A stretch of 12,691 nucleotides of DNA from DATKMG01 sp035541995. Its GTDB lineage: Bacteria > Acidobacteriota > Terriglobia > Versatilivoradales > Versatilivoraceae. The stretch spans positions 1-12,691 of the forward strand of contig DATKMG010000430.1 in the NCBI GenBank assembly GCA_035541995.1, written 5' to 3'. This document shows, one piece after another, positions 1-8,385 of this stretch. The notes beneath the pieces were generated by a model, which searched no databases, was not told the origin of the DNA, and saw nothing but the letters and a program-made list of their open reading frames with translations. Each line of letters opens with the position of its first letter. The first letter of the stretch is position 1. The translations under genes and the position numbers were made by a program.

Positions 1-651
1 AACCTCCCCAAACGGTCATTTTGATTTTAACCTCATTTCTTGCGGTTTCGGGATCCAGGCGGCTTGTCCACAGTCTGCGGTTGCCACAAGTCAGCGTCTC
101 AAAACGGGTGATCTCTGCCTATCGAAGAACGAGAAAAATAATCGCACTAAAGTTTTCTGCCTTTGTCAGCACCGCGGACGGAGTCTGAAGGGTTCTACCT
201 CCAACTAAGCAAGAACAGTTAGATCTCGAATAATGGGCTACCGTTTACTGAGACCATACAAATTAAACAATAGATGTTGATAAGGAACAACGTGTGGCGT
301 TCAGGGGCCAAAGATATCTTCTCCGGCTCCTTCTCCCCAAAGGTTACGATCAAGTTTTGCATCCAGTGTGAACCAGTGCTTTGGTTCCTATGCCAAAAAA
401 GGAGAGCCATTCAACAGCTCGATTTTGATACTCCCCTTTGGATGCCGTTGAGGCTGACATCGATCTTTCGCTATCATGACATTGCTCTTCAGCTTTGGAA
501 CTGGCATTAGGGCTTGTCCAGTTCTGCCTGACACAACGCCTACTCATATCTGCATTCACTTAACTTGACCCTGCGTTGCCAGAGCCAGAAGAGGCAGGCA
601 GTTGTCCGGTCGAATTTCGGCCAAGATCACTAATACAGAACTGGGATTTAC
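1..651. other. Non-coding or unassigned stretch
   Basis: I see no supportable gene here. The open frames in this stretch are short, overlap on opposite strands, have no clear ribosome binding site and give proteins without recognisable motifs. The last part presumably contains the promoter and leader of the gene starting at 652, but I could not pick a convincing -35/-10 pair. Confidence 0.5.
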
Positions 652-1176
652 ATGGCACATGAAGGCGCAAATGGTGGCCGCAAACGTTGGAGACTCAAGA
701 ATTCCAGTTGGGTGGTCGATGGCCTCGATATCTTGACGCTATCCAGTTTTGCCATTGCCCAACCCCTCTTCGATTTGCTGAGAAGGAATCCGGATTTTCT
801 GGCAGCTCACCATTTGAACGCATCGGACATCACCTTCCTGGCTATTGGACTCACCGTTATTGCTCCCGCCATTTGTGTGATAATGGAGGAAATGGCCCGC
901 CTGTTGGGAAAGATCCTTCAACTCGCCGTGCATATCGTGAATCTTTCTAGTCTGGGTGCCCTGGTCCTGCTGCCATTCTTGAAACGCTGGAACGGGTTGC
1001 CGGGCTACGGGGCAGTGATCACGGCATTCCTGCTCGGCCTGGCTGGATCGCTGTTCTACCTCAAATTAAGGGTGCGCCGGTTCTCATTCATATTCCTCTC
1101 TCCAGCTGTGATTCTTTTCCCCTTACTTTTTCTCTTCCGGCCTCCCATCTCCAGATTAGTGTTCGCAAAAAAATAA
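652..1176 (+). CDS. N-terminal membrane domain of the phosphatase/sulfatase-fold protein
   Basis: This 174-residue frame holds about five hydrophobic segments (near residues 25-43, 61-79, 86-110, 117-137 and 144-162). A basic N-terminus (GRKRWRLK) precedes the first. Such multi-helix N-termini anchor LtaS-like and related sulfatase-fold enzymes so that the catalytic domain faces outward. I recognise no motif beyond the helices. The ATG at 652 follows a modest GGGA five to six bases upstream. The frame ends in AKK-stop directly on a run of seven A's, and the next frame continues the same protein, so this is most likely the 5' part of a frameshifted gene and not a separate membrane protein. Taken alone it would be called a hypothetical membrane protein. 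Confidence 0.65.
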   Translation: MAHEGANGGRKRWRLKNSSWVVDGLDILTLSSFAIAQPLFDLLRRNPDFLAAHHLNASDITFLAIGLTVIAPAICVIMEEMARLLGKILQLAVHIVNLSSLGALVLLPFLKRWNGLPGYGAVITAFLLGLAGSLFYLKLRVRRFSFIFLSPAVILFPLLFLFRPPISRLVFAKK

Positions 1177-1225
1177 CCCGGAGTTCACTCAATTTCGGCA
1201 GATTGGGCGCCCCGTCCCCGTCATC

Positions 1226-3028
1226 ATGGTAGTTTTTGACGAATTCCCCTTGACCTCCTTGCTGAATGAAAAACTCGAAATCAACTCGTTTCGCTACCCG
1301 CACTTTGCCAGGCTATCAAAATGTGCCACCTGGTATAGGAATGCGACAGCAGTCAGTGAAGGCACGCTGAACGCGGTCCCTAGCATCCTGGATGGCCTTT
1401 ACCCGCAACCGGCTCTCCGGCTTCTACCCAATGCAAATGACCATCCTCACACCCTCTTCACTTTGCTGGGCCGAAATTACGAATTCCACGTCCTGGAAAA
1501 TGACTCCCGGCTCTGTCCCGAATCGCTCTGCGGTGGGGACAAGGTCAGGCCTTCATTCATTCATCGATGGCGGGGGTTAACTTTGGATCTGGGGATACTG
1601 TATCTCTACGGGGTTCTTCCTGCCAAACTCACCGCGGGGCTGCCTGATATTACACTGTCCTGGAAGGATTTTGCTCTCCAAACAGGACAAGCGCTGCAGT
1701 CGTCGCAGCTCCTGGATGAGTTCGCCAACTCCAGAGACTGGATAGATCGGCCGGAGGACTTCAGGCAGTTCGTCGACTTGATTTCAACTTCGGCAAAGCC
1801 TACATTGCACTTCCTGCACAGTATCCTCCCCCACGCACCATGGGAGTATCTGCCGTCGGGAAAGCAATACACTCCTGACACTGAAATCAGGGGAGTAAAG
1901 GGGATCAATTCCCAAGGCTTAGATCCGAACCTGTGGAGTGATGACCGATGGGCTGTGGTTCAAGCCTTTCAAAGACACTTGCTTCAGGTTCAGCTGGTTG
2001 ACAATCTTCTCGGATACCTCATTTCTCATCTCAGAAGCATAGGCTTGTATGATCAGTCTTTGATCGTCGTCACGGCCGACCACGGTTGCAGTTTCCGTCC
2101 CAATGATTCCCGCCGCAGTCCCACTGCCACTAACAATGTGGATATTCTGGCGGTCCCGCTCTTTATGAAGTTCCCCTACCAGCGGGAGGGAACTATCGAC
2201 GATAGAAATGCTGAAGCCGTGGACATTCTCCCTACGATTGCAGATGTTTTGAAGATCGACTTTCCCTGGGAAGTGGACGGAACATCGGTGCTGACAAGGA
2301 ATGCTTCACCGAAAACCCGAAAAACATTTATCGATGAGAATGGCCATCGTCTCATCTTCGAAGCCTCTTTGGAGCCCAAGCTTGAGATAGTGAATGAGAA
2401 AATCAAGCTGTTTGGCTTGGGGGACCAACCCGAGCAACTTTTTAGGGTGGGAGTTTACTGCCAACTGGTGGGCCGAAAGCTGACGGAGTTGGACTTGACT
2501 GGCAAAGCGCCTGCAACCATCGAATTGGACCATGGTCAATACTTGGGCAGCGTAGACTTCCGTTCCCAATTCCTACCGGCACATATCAGCGGGCGCATCC
2601 ATCGTCCAGCAAAGCGATCTGTTGGGCCCCTTCACTTGGCTGTCGCCCTTAACGGCACAATTCAGGGAGTGACTGAGACATACTGGAGGAGTGGTGGAGA
2701 GTTCTTTTCCGTGGTTGTCCCGGAATCGGGGTTCCAGGAAGGTGAGAACGATGTGAGGATTTTCTCAGTTGAAGATCGGGAAGGGCACCTCGATATGGCC
2801 GAGTTTCCCAGGCCTGATCATCCTGCGCACTACCAGTGGGGTACCCCCATCACTTTTGCCAAAGGCGGGAATTCAACTGCCTATGAGACGGAAGGATGGG
2901 GTGACCCTGACGGCCAGCTCACCTGGACTAACGGGAAACGGGCATCCCTCATGCTGCCAGCTCTCCGCCTGGGGCCTCTGTGGCTCTCAAGGCCATACTT
3001 ATGGCCTATGTGGTTCCCGGAACCGTGA
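1226..3028 (+). CDS. Sulfatase-like hydrolase/transferase, catalytic domain
   Basis: The 600-residue frame has the alkaline-phosphatase-superfamily metal and catalytic motifs. VVFDEFP (residues 2-8) supplies the first Asp/Glu. GTLNAVPSILDGLYP (46-60) carries the probable nucleophile Thr47. LPHAPWEYLPSG (201-212) and TADHG (283-287) give the remaining metal ligands, and VDILPTIADVL (332-342) is the conserved helix after them. There is no Cys/Ser-x-Pro-x-Arg formylglycine signature, so a true sulfatase is unlikely. A Thr nucleophile is known in LtaS/OpgB-type phosphoglycerol transferases, which makes a phosphatase or phosphotransferase acting outside the inner membrane a reasonable inference. 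Residues after about 420 form a beta-rich accessory region. ATG 1226 has no Shine-Dalgarno sequence and lies inside the conserved strand, so it is not a convincing natural start. The last dozen or so residues (PLWLSRPYLWPMW) are out of frame with the family. Confidence 0.75.
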   Translation: MVVFDEFPLTSLLNEKLEINSFRYPHFARLSKCATWYRNATAVSEGTLNAVPSILDGLYPQPALRLLPNANDHPHTLFTLLGRNYEFHVLENDSRLCPESLCGGDKVRPSFIHRWRGLTLDLGILYLYGVLPAKLTAGLPDITLSWKDFALQTGQALQSSQLLDEFANSRDWIDRPEDFRQFVDLISTSAKPTLHFLHSILPHAPWEYLPSGKQYTPDTEIRGVKGINSQGLDPNLWSDDRWAVVQAFQRHLLQVQLVDNLLGYLISHLRSIGLYDQSLIVVTADHGCSFRPNDSRRSPTATNNVDILAVPLFMKFPYQREGTIDDRNAEAVDILPTIADVLKIDFPWEVDGTSVLTRNASPKTRKTFIDENGHRLIFEASLEPKLEIVNEKIKLFGLGDQPEQLFRVGVYCQLVGRKLTELDLTGKAPATIELDHGQYLGSVDFRSQFLPAHISGRIHRPAKRSVGPLHLAVALNGTIQGVTETYWRSGGEFFSVVVPESGFQEGENDVRIFSVEDREGHLDMAEFPRPDHPAHYQWGTPITFAKGGNSTAYETEGWGDPDGQLTWTNGKRASLMLPALRLGPLWLSRPYLWPMWFPEP

Positions 3029-3279
3029 ACAGGCAACGAGTCCGGATTCTGGTCAACCGTCAACTGGCAGGGGAATGGGAAATCCATAGCCACGACAAGC
3101 ATATGGAGAGTCTTCGTATCCCCAGCTCACTCCTGACGAATCCTCGCTATACGGTCATCACCTTCGAAACCCCTGATGCCGCCTCACCAGCCCGTCTCGG
3201 CTTGGGTAGAGACGTCCGTGAACTGTCCGTGGCACTTTTCCAAATCGAACTATCTCCTCAGCCTGGGAAGAACGGATAG
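2980..3279 (+). CDS. C-terminal fragment of the sulfatase-fold protein
   Basis: This frame reads ASVALKAILMAYVVPG, then NRQRVRILVNRQLAGEW and ends in KNG-stop. The alternation of hydrophobic strands and the RQRV-x-I-x-VN pattern look like the end of a beta-sandwich domain of the kind found C-terminal to these enzymes. It continues the domain that begins in the preceding frame (GDPDGQLTWTNGKRASLMLP). It has no ribosome binding site of its own, and the GTG at 2980 is only the first possible start after the frame change. I read it as the displaced 3' end of the same gene, not an independent 99-residue protein. Confidence 0.6.
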   Translation: MALKAILMAYVVPGTVNRQRVRILVNRQLAGEWEIHSHDKHMESLRIPSSLLTNPRYTVITFETPDAASPARLGLGRDVRELSVALFQIELSPQPGKNG

Positions 3280-3471
3280 AATCTAATTGATTTGCCCGTA
3301 TTCACCAATCGAACCAATTTCCATTCGATATGTCGGGCACCAGGGAGCTGAATGATTAGGGGATACTAGTTGGAGGCCTGCTCAAAACCGGGTTATGGAG
3401 TATTGGCCCTAATCGCTAACTATACGAACTGTGCGGTTAGAAATAACATGACATTGCCCGAGCAGGATCCT

Positions 3472-3502
3472 TTGGCGTGAATCCATAATCTTAAAGTATA
3501 CT
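3472..3502 (+). promoter_or_regulatory. Possible promoter for the ClC gene
   Basis: TTGGCG (3472-3477) and TATACT (3497-3502) resemble sigma70 -35 and -10 boxes, about 65 nt before the gene. The 19-nt spacer is longer than ideal, so this is a weak call. The spacer 3280-3566 separates this gene from the one before, consistent with its own transcription. Confidence 0.28.
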
Positions 3503-3566
3503 TCCTTTTCAAGAATTGAGTCGTAACGAGCAGAGCAATTAAAGAGACCTAGACTATGGGGGTTCT

Positions 3567-6467
3567 TTGAGTACCGAAGAAGCCATGGCAGCGAGGCAGA
3601 AAACCATGGCCGTTTGGAGAAGCCGATTACGAAGTTGGACCGATGCCGAGAGGCTCCGCCAGCACGAGGACAAGGTTCTCCTTGTACTCACGCTTATCAT
3701 TGGCGCCATCGTGGGATTAGTCGTTGTAGCCTTCATCTTATTGACCGAAAATCTTGCATTGCGTTTGTACCCCGCCGGAGGTGCTGGCTGGCGGCGTGTC
3801 CTGATCCCCCTCCTCGGTTCGCTGATTGCAGGAGTTCTTTTACAGCGATATTTCCCTGCGGCCCGAGGCAGCGGAATCCCGCAGACCAAGACCGCCCTGT
3901 TTCTTCAAAATGGTTACATCAGCCTCAAGACGACACTGGGGAAATTTGGCTGCTCAGCTCTTACTCTGGCTAGCGGCATTGCCCTGGGGCGGGAAGGCCC
4001 ATCCGTCCAGGTCGGTGCGGGAATTGCCTCAGTCCTGGGTCGCCGGCTGGGATTGAGCCCCAGTCGACTCAAGGCGCTGGTCCCGATCGGGGCTTCTGCA
4101 GCACTCGCAGCTGCCTTCAATACCCCTATATCCGCGGTCCTTTTTACCCTGGAAGAAGTGATGGGGGACCTTCACGCCCCGGTGCTCGGGTCAATTGTCT
4201 TGAGTTCGGCTACGTCCTGGATTGTCCTGCGTACGCTTCTGGGAAATGAACCCCTGTTCCACCTGCCTGCCTACCAACTCGTACACCCTGGAGAAATCCT
4301 GGCTTATGCGGTCCTGGGGGTGTTAGGAGGGTTCGTCTCTGTGATGTTTGTCAAGCTACTCCTGTGGCTCCGCAAATATTTCCTATCCCTTCCACAGTGG
4401 AGCGGTTGGTTTCAGCCGGCCGTCGGGGGACTTCTGGTCGGTATCCTTGGATGGTTTGTACCGGAAGTGCTGGGTGTGGGTTATGGGCATGTCAGCCGGG
4501 CACTGAATGGACAACTGGCTCTGGGCATGATGGTCCTACTGGTGGCACTCAAGCTCGTTGCCACTGCAACCTGTTATGCTTCCGGCAATGCCGGCGGCAT
4601 CTTCGGCCCCAGTCTTTTCCTAGGAGCCATGTTGGGAGGGGCTGTTGGGAGTGCGGCCCACACCCTTTTCCCGGACTACACAGGCAGCGTGGGGGCCTAC
4701 GCACTGGTAGGAATGGGGACAGCATTTGCAGGGATTATTCGAGTGCCCCTGACCTCGGTCATTATGATTTTCGAAGTGACGAGAGATTACTCGATTATCG
4801 TCCCCTTGATGATCTCCAACCTGCTCAGCTATATCATTTCATACCGGCTGCAACGCGAACCCATTTACGAAGCCCTGCAGCACCAGGAGGGAATTCATCT
4901 GCCTTCGTTCGTCCGGCAGCGGGAAGGACTGTTGCTTACAAGCCAGGCTGTGAGACCGCCAGGCACAATTTTGAGGGAAGACCAAACTCTCATTCGCTCC
5001 GTGCTTCCCCAGGATCGAGAGGATAATGCCTTTCCGGTAGTGGGTCCGGTTGGTTTGTTAGGGATGATCTCCAGAGATCAGCTTGAGCAGGCCATCCGAG
5101 AGGGGCGGGGCGATAGGCCTCTAGAGGAGTTTTTCCCTCGACCCGACCCCCAAACGCTTCTCCGGGCAGATAACTTTCCGCACGTCCACGAGGATCACCC
5201 GCTAGACAGTGTATTGAGAAGGATGGCGGAAAGTGGGTTGAACGTTCTCCCTGTGGTGAGCCGTTCCAATCTCCGTGAATTGAAAGGTATCGTCTCGCTC
5301 AAGGATGTCTTGAATGCCTACGGCTTAGGCGATCGGCCCCAACCTGCTAAACCACCCCCCGACCAGGAAACCGCTTCTCCGTTTCTATTGTTGGCCGGCA
5401 TTTCTGCCGCCCTGCTGGTACTTTTTGCGCTGACCGGTTTTTTCATCTACCACTACCGCGTCGAACGTCAATCCATGGCGGACTTTGCCTTCAAGAAAGG
5501 AAACGCCCTGGTGGAGCAGGGTCGCAGTGAAGAGGCCATCGAGCAATACCGAGCTGCCCTCTCCGTCTCCCATAGCCGTGAGCATCGTCTCGCACTTGCC
5601 ATGACCCTGGAAAAAGTGGATCGCCTCAATGAGGCCGGAATTTATCTCCAGGAGCTCATGCGGGAAGATCCTGGGAATGCAATCGTCAACCTCGGTTTGG
5701 CCAGGATTGCCTCCAGACAGAGTAAAACGCAAGAAGCGGTGACTTATTATCATCGGGCCATCTATGGCCACTGGCCGAACCTGTCTGTAGAGAACCCAAC
5801 AAAAGTGCGTTTTGAACTCGTAGCCTTTCTGAGTAAGACCGGCGCCAAAAAGCAAGCGCTGACCGAATTGATGGCGCTCGCAGAGGATGTTCGTGACGAT
5901 CCTGCGACACGAAAACAGATTGGGCGAATGTTCCTTGATTTTGGTGCGGCTAAGGAGTCTTCAGATCTGTACCGGGATCTCTTGAGGAAACAGCCCCATG
6001 ACGCAGAGGCCTATGCTGGCCTGGGTGAAGCCGAGTTTGCCCAGCAGAACTACAGGTCTGCCCGAGAATCCTTCCGCAACGCCTTGCGCTGGCAGCCGGA
6101 CAACCAGACAGTCCAGAAACGGCTGGACATCTGTGAACAAATCCTGGCGCTGGACCCAACTCTCCGTGGACTCGGCTCCGCGGAACGATTTCACCGGAGC
6201 AAAGATTTGCTCGAGAAAACCCTTCGCACTCTCGAAGAATGCCTGGCTTCTCGGTCCGAGATTTCCACTCCCGAAGGAGTTCATGAATTACTGGGAGTTG
6301 CTCATAAGGCTATCCTCCGGCGGCCCCAGCCAAGTCGTTATAGTGAAGAGGCAGAGACCAACACCCAACTCGCAGAGAAGGTTTGGCAGGATAGAGAAAA
6401 CCTTTGTGGTTCTATCGGATCCACGGACGAGGCGCTGGCCCGAGTGTTAACCCGGCTTTCCCCCTAA
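3567..6467 (+). CDS. ClC chloride channel/antiporter with CBS pair and C-terminal TPR region
   Basis: The 966-residue protein starts with a ClC transporter core (about 35-430). GSGIP (101-105) is the chloride-coordinating loop with Ser102. GREGP (141-145) holds the gating Glu143. AFNTPISAVLFTLEE (183-197) ends in the acidic pair that includes the internal proton glutamate of exchangers, and GNAGGIFGP (340-348) is the third selectivity loop. The retained glutamates favour a Cl-/H+ exchanger over a channel. Two CBS-like domains follow (about 455-525 and 532-590; the second is clearer, with SLKDVLNAYGL). Unusually, one more hydrophobic helix (605-628) then leads into some six TPR-like repeats (about 637-865) and a helical tail. 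Most bacterial ClC proteins are 420-600 residues. The start is TTG 3567; ATG 3585 or 3606 in the same frame are alternatives, and no site has a strong Shine-Dalgarno sequence. Confidence 0.92.
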   Translation: MSTEEAMAARQKTMAVWRSRLRSWTDAERLRQHEDKVLLVLTLIIGAIVGLVVVAFILLTENLALRLYPAGGAGWRRVLIPLLGSLIAGVLLQRYFPAARGSGIPQTKTALFLQNGYISLKTTLGKFGCSALTLASGIALGREGPSVQVGAGIASVLGRRLGLSPSRLKALVPIGASAALAAAFNTPISAVLFTLEEVMGDLHAPVLGSIVLSSATSWIVLRTLLGNEPLFHLPAYQLVHPGEILAYAVLGVLGGFVSVMFVKLLLWLRKYFLSLPQWSGWFQPAVGGLLVGILGWFVPEVLGVGYGHVSRALNGQLALGMMVLLVALKLVATATCYASGNAGGIFGPSLFLGAMLGGAVGSAAHTLFPDYTGSVGAYALVGMGTAFAGIIRVPLTSVIMIFEVTRDYSIIVPLMISNLLSYIISYRLQREPIYEALQHQEGIHLPSFVRQREGLLLTSQAVRPPGTILREDQTLIRSVLPQDREDNAFPVVGPVGLLGMISRDQLEQAIREGRGDRPLEEFFPRPDPQTLLRADNFPHVHEDHPLDSVLRRMAESGLNVLPVVSRSNLRELKGIVSLKDVLNAYGLGDRPQPAKPPPDQETASPFLLLAGISAALLVLFALTGFFIYHYRVERQSMADFAFKKGNALVEQGRSEEAIEQYRAALSVSHSREHRLALAMTLEKVDRLNEAGIYLQELMREDPGNAIVNLGLARIASRQSKTQEAVTYYHRAIYGHWPNLSVENPTKVRFELVAFLSKTGAKKQALTELMALAEDVRDDPATRKQIGRMFLDFGAAKESSDLYRDLLRKQPHDAEAYAGLGEAEFAQQNYRSARESFRNALRWQPDNQTVQKRLDICEQILALDPTLRGLGSAERFHRSKDLLEKTLRTLEECLASRSEISTPEGVHELLGVAHKAILRRPQPSRYSEEAETNTQLAEKVWQDRENLCGSIGSTDEALARVLTRLSP

Positions 6468-7194
6468 CAGCTTACGGTGTAGCTCAAGCCGTATCTCAAG
6501 AGTGAACAAGAGTCATCCAAGGAATTGCACTGTACAACTGAATCAGGTTGTTGGATTCTGCTGATGAGATGCTCGTCGTTCAAGTTGGGAACACTATCGA
6601 CATGGATGCACCGGAGGAATTGGGTCGATATCAGATGAGATGTTTTGGCGATGCAGATGATTTTTGTAACGGACGTAGAGAGTCTCAATTGTCGCCTTGC
6701 CTGTGGTTACTTCCTCTTGTCTGGGTCTTTCCATCATCAACAGAACCCTCTGCAAGATCGGTGACCCTCCAGTCAGGCATTAGGAATACGCAGTGCCGAC
6801 TGGAATAAATCTCATCAACCCACCAACCGCCCCCCTGGTTTCCTCATCCGGATTTCTTCGAGATGCTTCTTATAATATTGGGGCTTGGACCTTGAAGACC
6901 AAGGTTCCCCGCCAAACCTGAATATATTTGAATCCTCTAATTGCACAACCTTCTCAATTGAACCTGTTGTAGGACGCCGATAGATTGACGGGCAACTGAC
7001 GATTGTTCTTACCCATCTATGCTGCCGCTATGTGTTCGTCATGGGTAGAGTGGCAGAAGAAATTGAACTGGCGATTTGACAGGACTCCCATTCGTTCGTA
7101 ATTTCGCGTCGCTCACCGGCTGATATGCCGCTTCGGCAATGTCAGCGAGTCTTGGCTTGAAGAACGAACATTCAAGAGGGAGGAAAAGACATCC
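6468..7194. other. Long gene-free spacer
   Basis: No convincing gene is present. A plus-strand frame at 6548-6808 begins with TTG, lacks a ribosome binding site and gives a low-complexity, motif-free 86-residue product. The overlapping minus-strand frame 6464-6688 is equally featureless. No clear rho-independent terminator follows the ClC stop. The right end carries the strong ribosome binding site of the next gene. Confidence 0.5.
7177..7184 (+). promoter_or_regulatory. Strong ribosome binding site before the first VirB2-like gene
   Basis: AGGGAGGA lies ten nucleotides before ATG 7195 and is the best Shine-Dalgarno match in the cluster. It fixes the start of the first gene. The next two small genes lack comparable sites. 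Confidence 0.6.
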
Positions 7195-7557
7195 ATGGTC
7201 AAACTCAACCCATCCCACTTGAATCTGGCCTGTTTCTTTGTGCTCGGTTGGCTTCTGTTCTACACAGAGCTGCCGATCATTGCTCAAACCCTTGGGACTG
7301 CGCCTCAAACCAATGTGGCCGTCCAGGGGCAAACTGGCGCGCAACCCGAGGGCGCCTTTCTAAACTTCGTGAACTGGATCGGGAATGTTATAGCTCCTGT
7401 GGGAGCTGGCGTAGCCGTCGTGGCGGCCATTGTCAGCTATGCCGCAGGCCGTTCCTTTGTGCGCTACGGTTTAGTGGCTCTAGGGTTGTTGGCCGCTTCG
7501 GGGCTTACCCGTCTTTTGGAATTCTGGATCAATCAAGGCACTGCTGGGGTGTCATAA
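7195..7557 (+). CDS. VirB2/TrbC-like pilin, single hairpin
   Basis: The 120-residue product begins with a signal-peptide-like segment (about 1-32, basic start, hydrophobic core, IIAQT). A short Gln/Gly/Pro-rich linker follows, then two hydrophobic helices (about 57-84 and 90-111) joined by a small turn with GRSFVR. This is the architecture of VirB2/TrbC pilin precursors, the subunits of conjugation-type pili made by type IV secretion systems. NFVNWIGNVIAP (57-68) and the C-terminal GTAGVS match NLTNWAGNVILP and GTGGVS in the protein at 8562, so the two are paralogues. A VirB3-like gene and a truncated VirB4-like gene downstream support the assignment. The family call rests on architecture and context. 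Confidence 0.72.
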   Translation: MVKLNPSHLNLACFFVLGWLLFYTELPIIAQTLGTAPQTNVAVQGQTGAQPEGAFLNFVNWIGNVIAPVGAGVAVVAAIVSYAAGRSFVRYGLVALGLLAASGLTRLLEFWINQGTAGVS

Positions 7558-7560
7558 AAG

Positions 7561-7669
7561 CAGTGGTCAGTGATGAGTGGCAAGTGAATAGTAGATAGGC
7601 AGGTACAATGGCCTCTCTCGATCGGATACGGTAAACGCCTCTCACTTTTCACTGTCCACTCGTCACTTA
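7561..7669. repeat. Inverted pair of degenerate heptanucleotide arrays
   Basis: Starting six bases after the preceding stop, the units CAGTGGT, CAGTGAT, GAGTGGC, AAGTGAA and TAGTAGA follow each other at exactly 7 nt (7561-7595). The reverse complement of 7637-7669 reads AAGTGAC, GAGTGGA, CAGTGAA, AAGTGAG, again at 7 nt. The two arrays face each other across about 40 nt and could fold into a long imperfect hairpin. Confidence 0.7.
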
Positions 7670-7717
7670 GAACGAAATCCAAATTGTTCTCTTTGGTTCG
7701 AAGTCAAACGTGCCCTG

Positions 7718-8383
7718 ATGAACACACCGGGATTGTTAAACGATCTCATTCGACTTTTCTTGAACCTGGCCCCACTTGCGGGACTGGGATGCCTGGTCCT
7801 GGCGGGGATCCATCTACGCCGTGAGGGAGGAATCAACTTCTCGATCGGTGCAGGCTTCAGCAAATGGATGTTCTGGGCCATTGTGTTTGTCACTCTTCCC
7901 TCGATCTTAGGTTTCCTGGCTGCTCGCGGAGTCAATGTACCTATTCCCAGTGGGGTGGAGGTCTCCACCAACTGGCTGCGAACAATCGAGGAGGGACTTG
8001 TCTATTTCATCAACAATCTGCTGATTCGCCGATTAGTTCCGACGCTAGCAGCATATTTTGTGCTGCGCTCCATCCTGGACGCGGCGGAGGGGCACAACCC
8101 CTTGAAATCAATCCTGACTGCCATGTTCCTGTTGTCTGTATCTACCACATTCAACCTGATTTGGAGCCTGAATAACAGCACAGAACTGTCGCTGGCCGAT
8201 GTTCTTGATGGGTTGTGGAACTATCTGGCCGGCAAAATCATGCCCGTGGCGGCAGGGCTGGCCATCATCGGGGCTATCTTCAACTTCGCCACCGCCCGCC
8301 CCTGGCTTCGGTTGGTGGCTTGTTCTTTAGGCTTTTTGGCTGTCTCATCCCTATGGCGACTGATTCTAACGATGATGGGATGA
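7718..8383 (+). CDS. Polytopic membrane protein of three VirB2-like hairpins
   Basis: The 221-residue protein is almost entirely membrane helices: pairs at about 14-34/49-69, 92-121/131-151 and 165-191/196-217. The last pair (IMPVAAGLAIIGAIFNFATARPW, then LGFLAVSSLWRLI) follows the same pattern as the pilin-like neighbour (IAPVGAGVAVVAAIVSYAAGR, then LGLLAASGLTRLL). The other two pairs share the P-x-x-A/G and VS features more loosely. It lacks the extended first part of VirB6/TrbL proteins and is shorter than they are, but position and topology would allow a VirB6-like channel role. ATG 7718 has no obvious Shine-Dalgarno sequence. Specific function is unknown, and membership of the secretion cluster is inferred from position and from the shared hairpin. 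Confidence 0.68.
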   Translation: MNTPGLLNDLIRLFLNLAPLAGLGCLVLAGIHLRREGGINFSIGAGFSKWMFWAIVFVTLPSILGFLAARGVNVPIPSGVEVSTNWLRTIEEGLVYFINNLLIRRLVPTLAAYFVLRSILDAAEGHNPLKSILTAMFLLSVSTTFNLIWSLNNSTELSLADVLDGLWNYLAGKIMPVAAGLAIIGAIFNFATARPWLRLVACSLGFLAVSSLWRLILTMMG

Positions 8384-8385
8384 AG

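Larger units (their letters stand above)
652..3279 (+). pseudogene. Membrane-anchored alkaline-phosphatase/sulfatase-fold protein, broken by two frameshifts
   Basis: Three consecutive open frames read as one protein of about 875 residues: an N-terminal membrane part (652-1176), a catalytic domain (1226-3028) and a C-terminal domain tail (ending 3279). The frame changes at the A7 run 1167-1173, where removing one A gives a continuous reading AKNNPEFTQFRQIGRPVPV into the catalytic domain. It changes again near the G4 run 2971-2974, where adding one G gives LRLGASVALKAILMAYVV and continues into the tail. The open frame before ATG 1226 is free of stops back to the A7 run and encodes the strand that normally precedes the metal-binding Asp. 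This supports a single ancestral gene. Whether the breaks are real or are sequencing errors in homopolymers cannot be decided from this window. Confidence 0.72.

Noticed and set aside
219..559. Overlapping small frames on both strands in the left gene-free region
   Set aside because: They overlap each other on opposite strands, have no ribosome binding sites and give composition without domains or motifs.
1164..1176. Programmed -1 frameshift at A-AAA-AAA
   Set aside because: The heptamer is in the right phase, but a -1 shift leads to the wrong frame; the continuation needs +1 or loss of one A.
6548..6808. Possible 86-residue gene after the ClC gene
   Set aside because: TTG start, no Shine-Dalgarno sequence, no motif, isolated in a long spacer; most likely chance.
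6985..6990. TTGACG as the -35 box of the secretion cluster
   Set aside because: No acceptable -10 box at 16-18 nt, and the gene start is more than 200 nt away.
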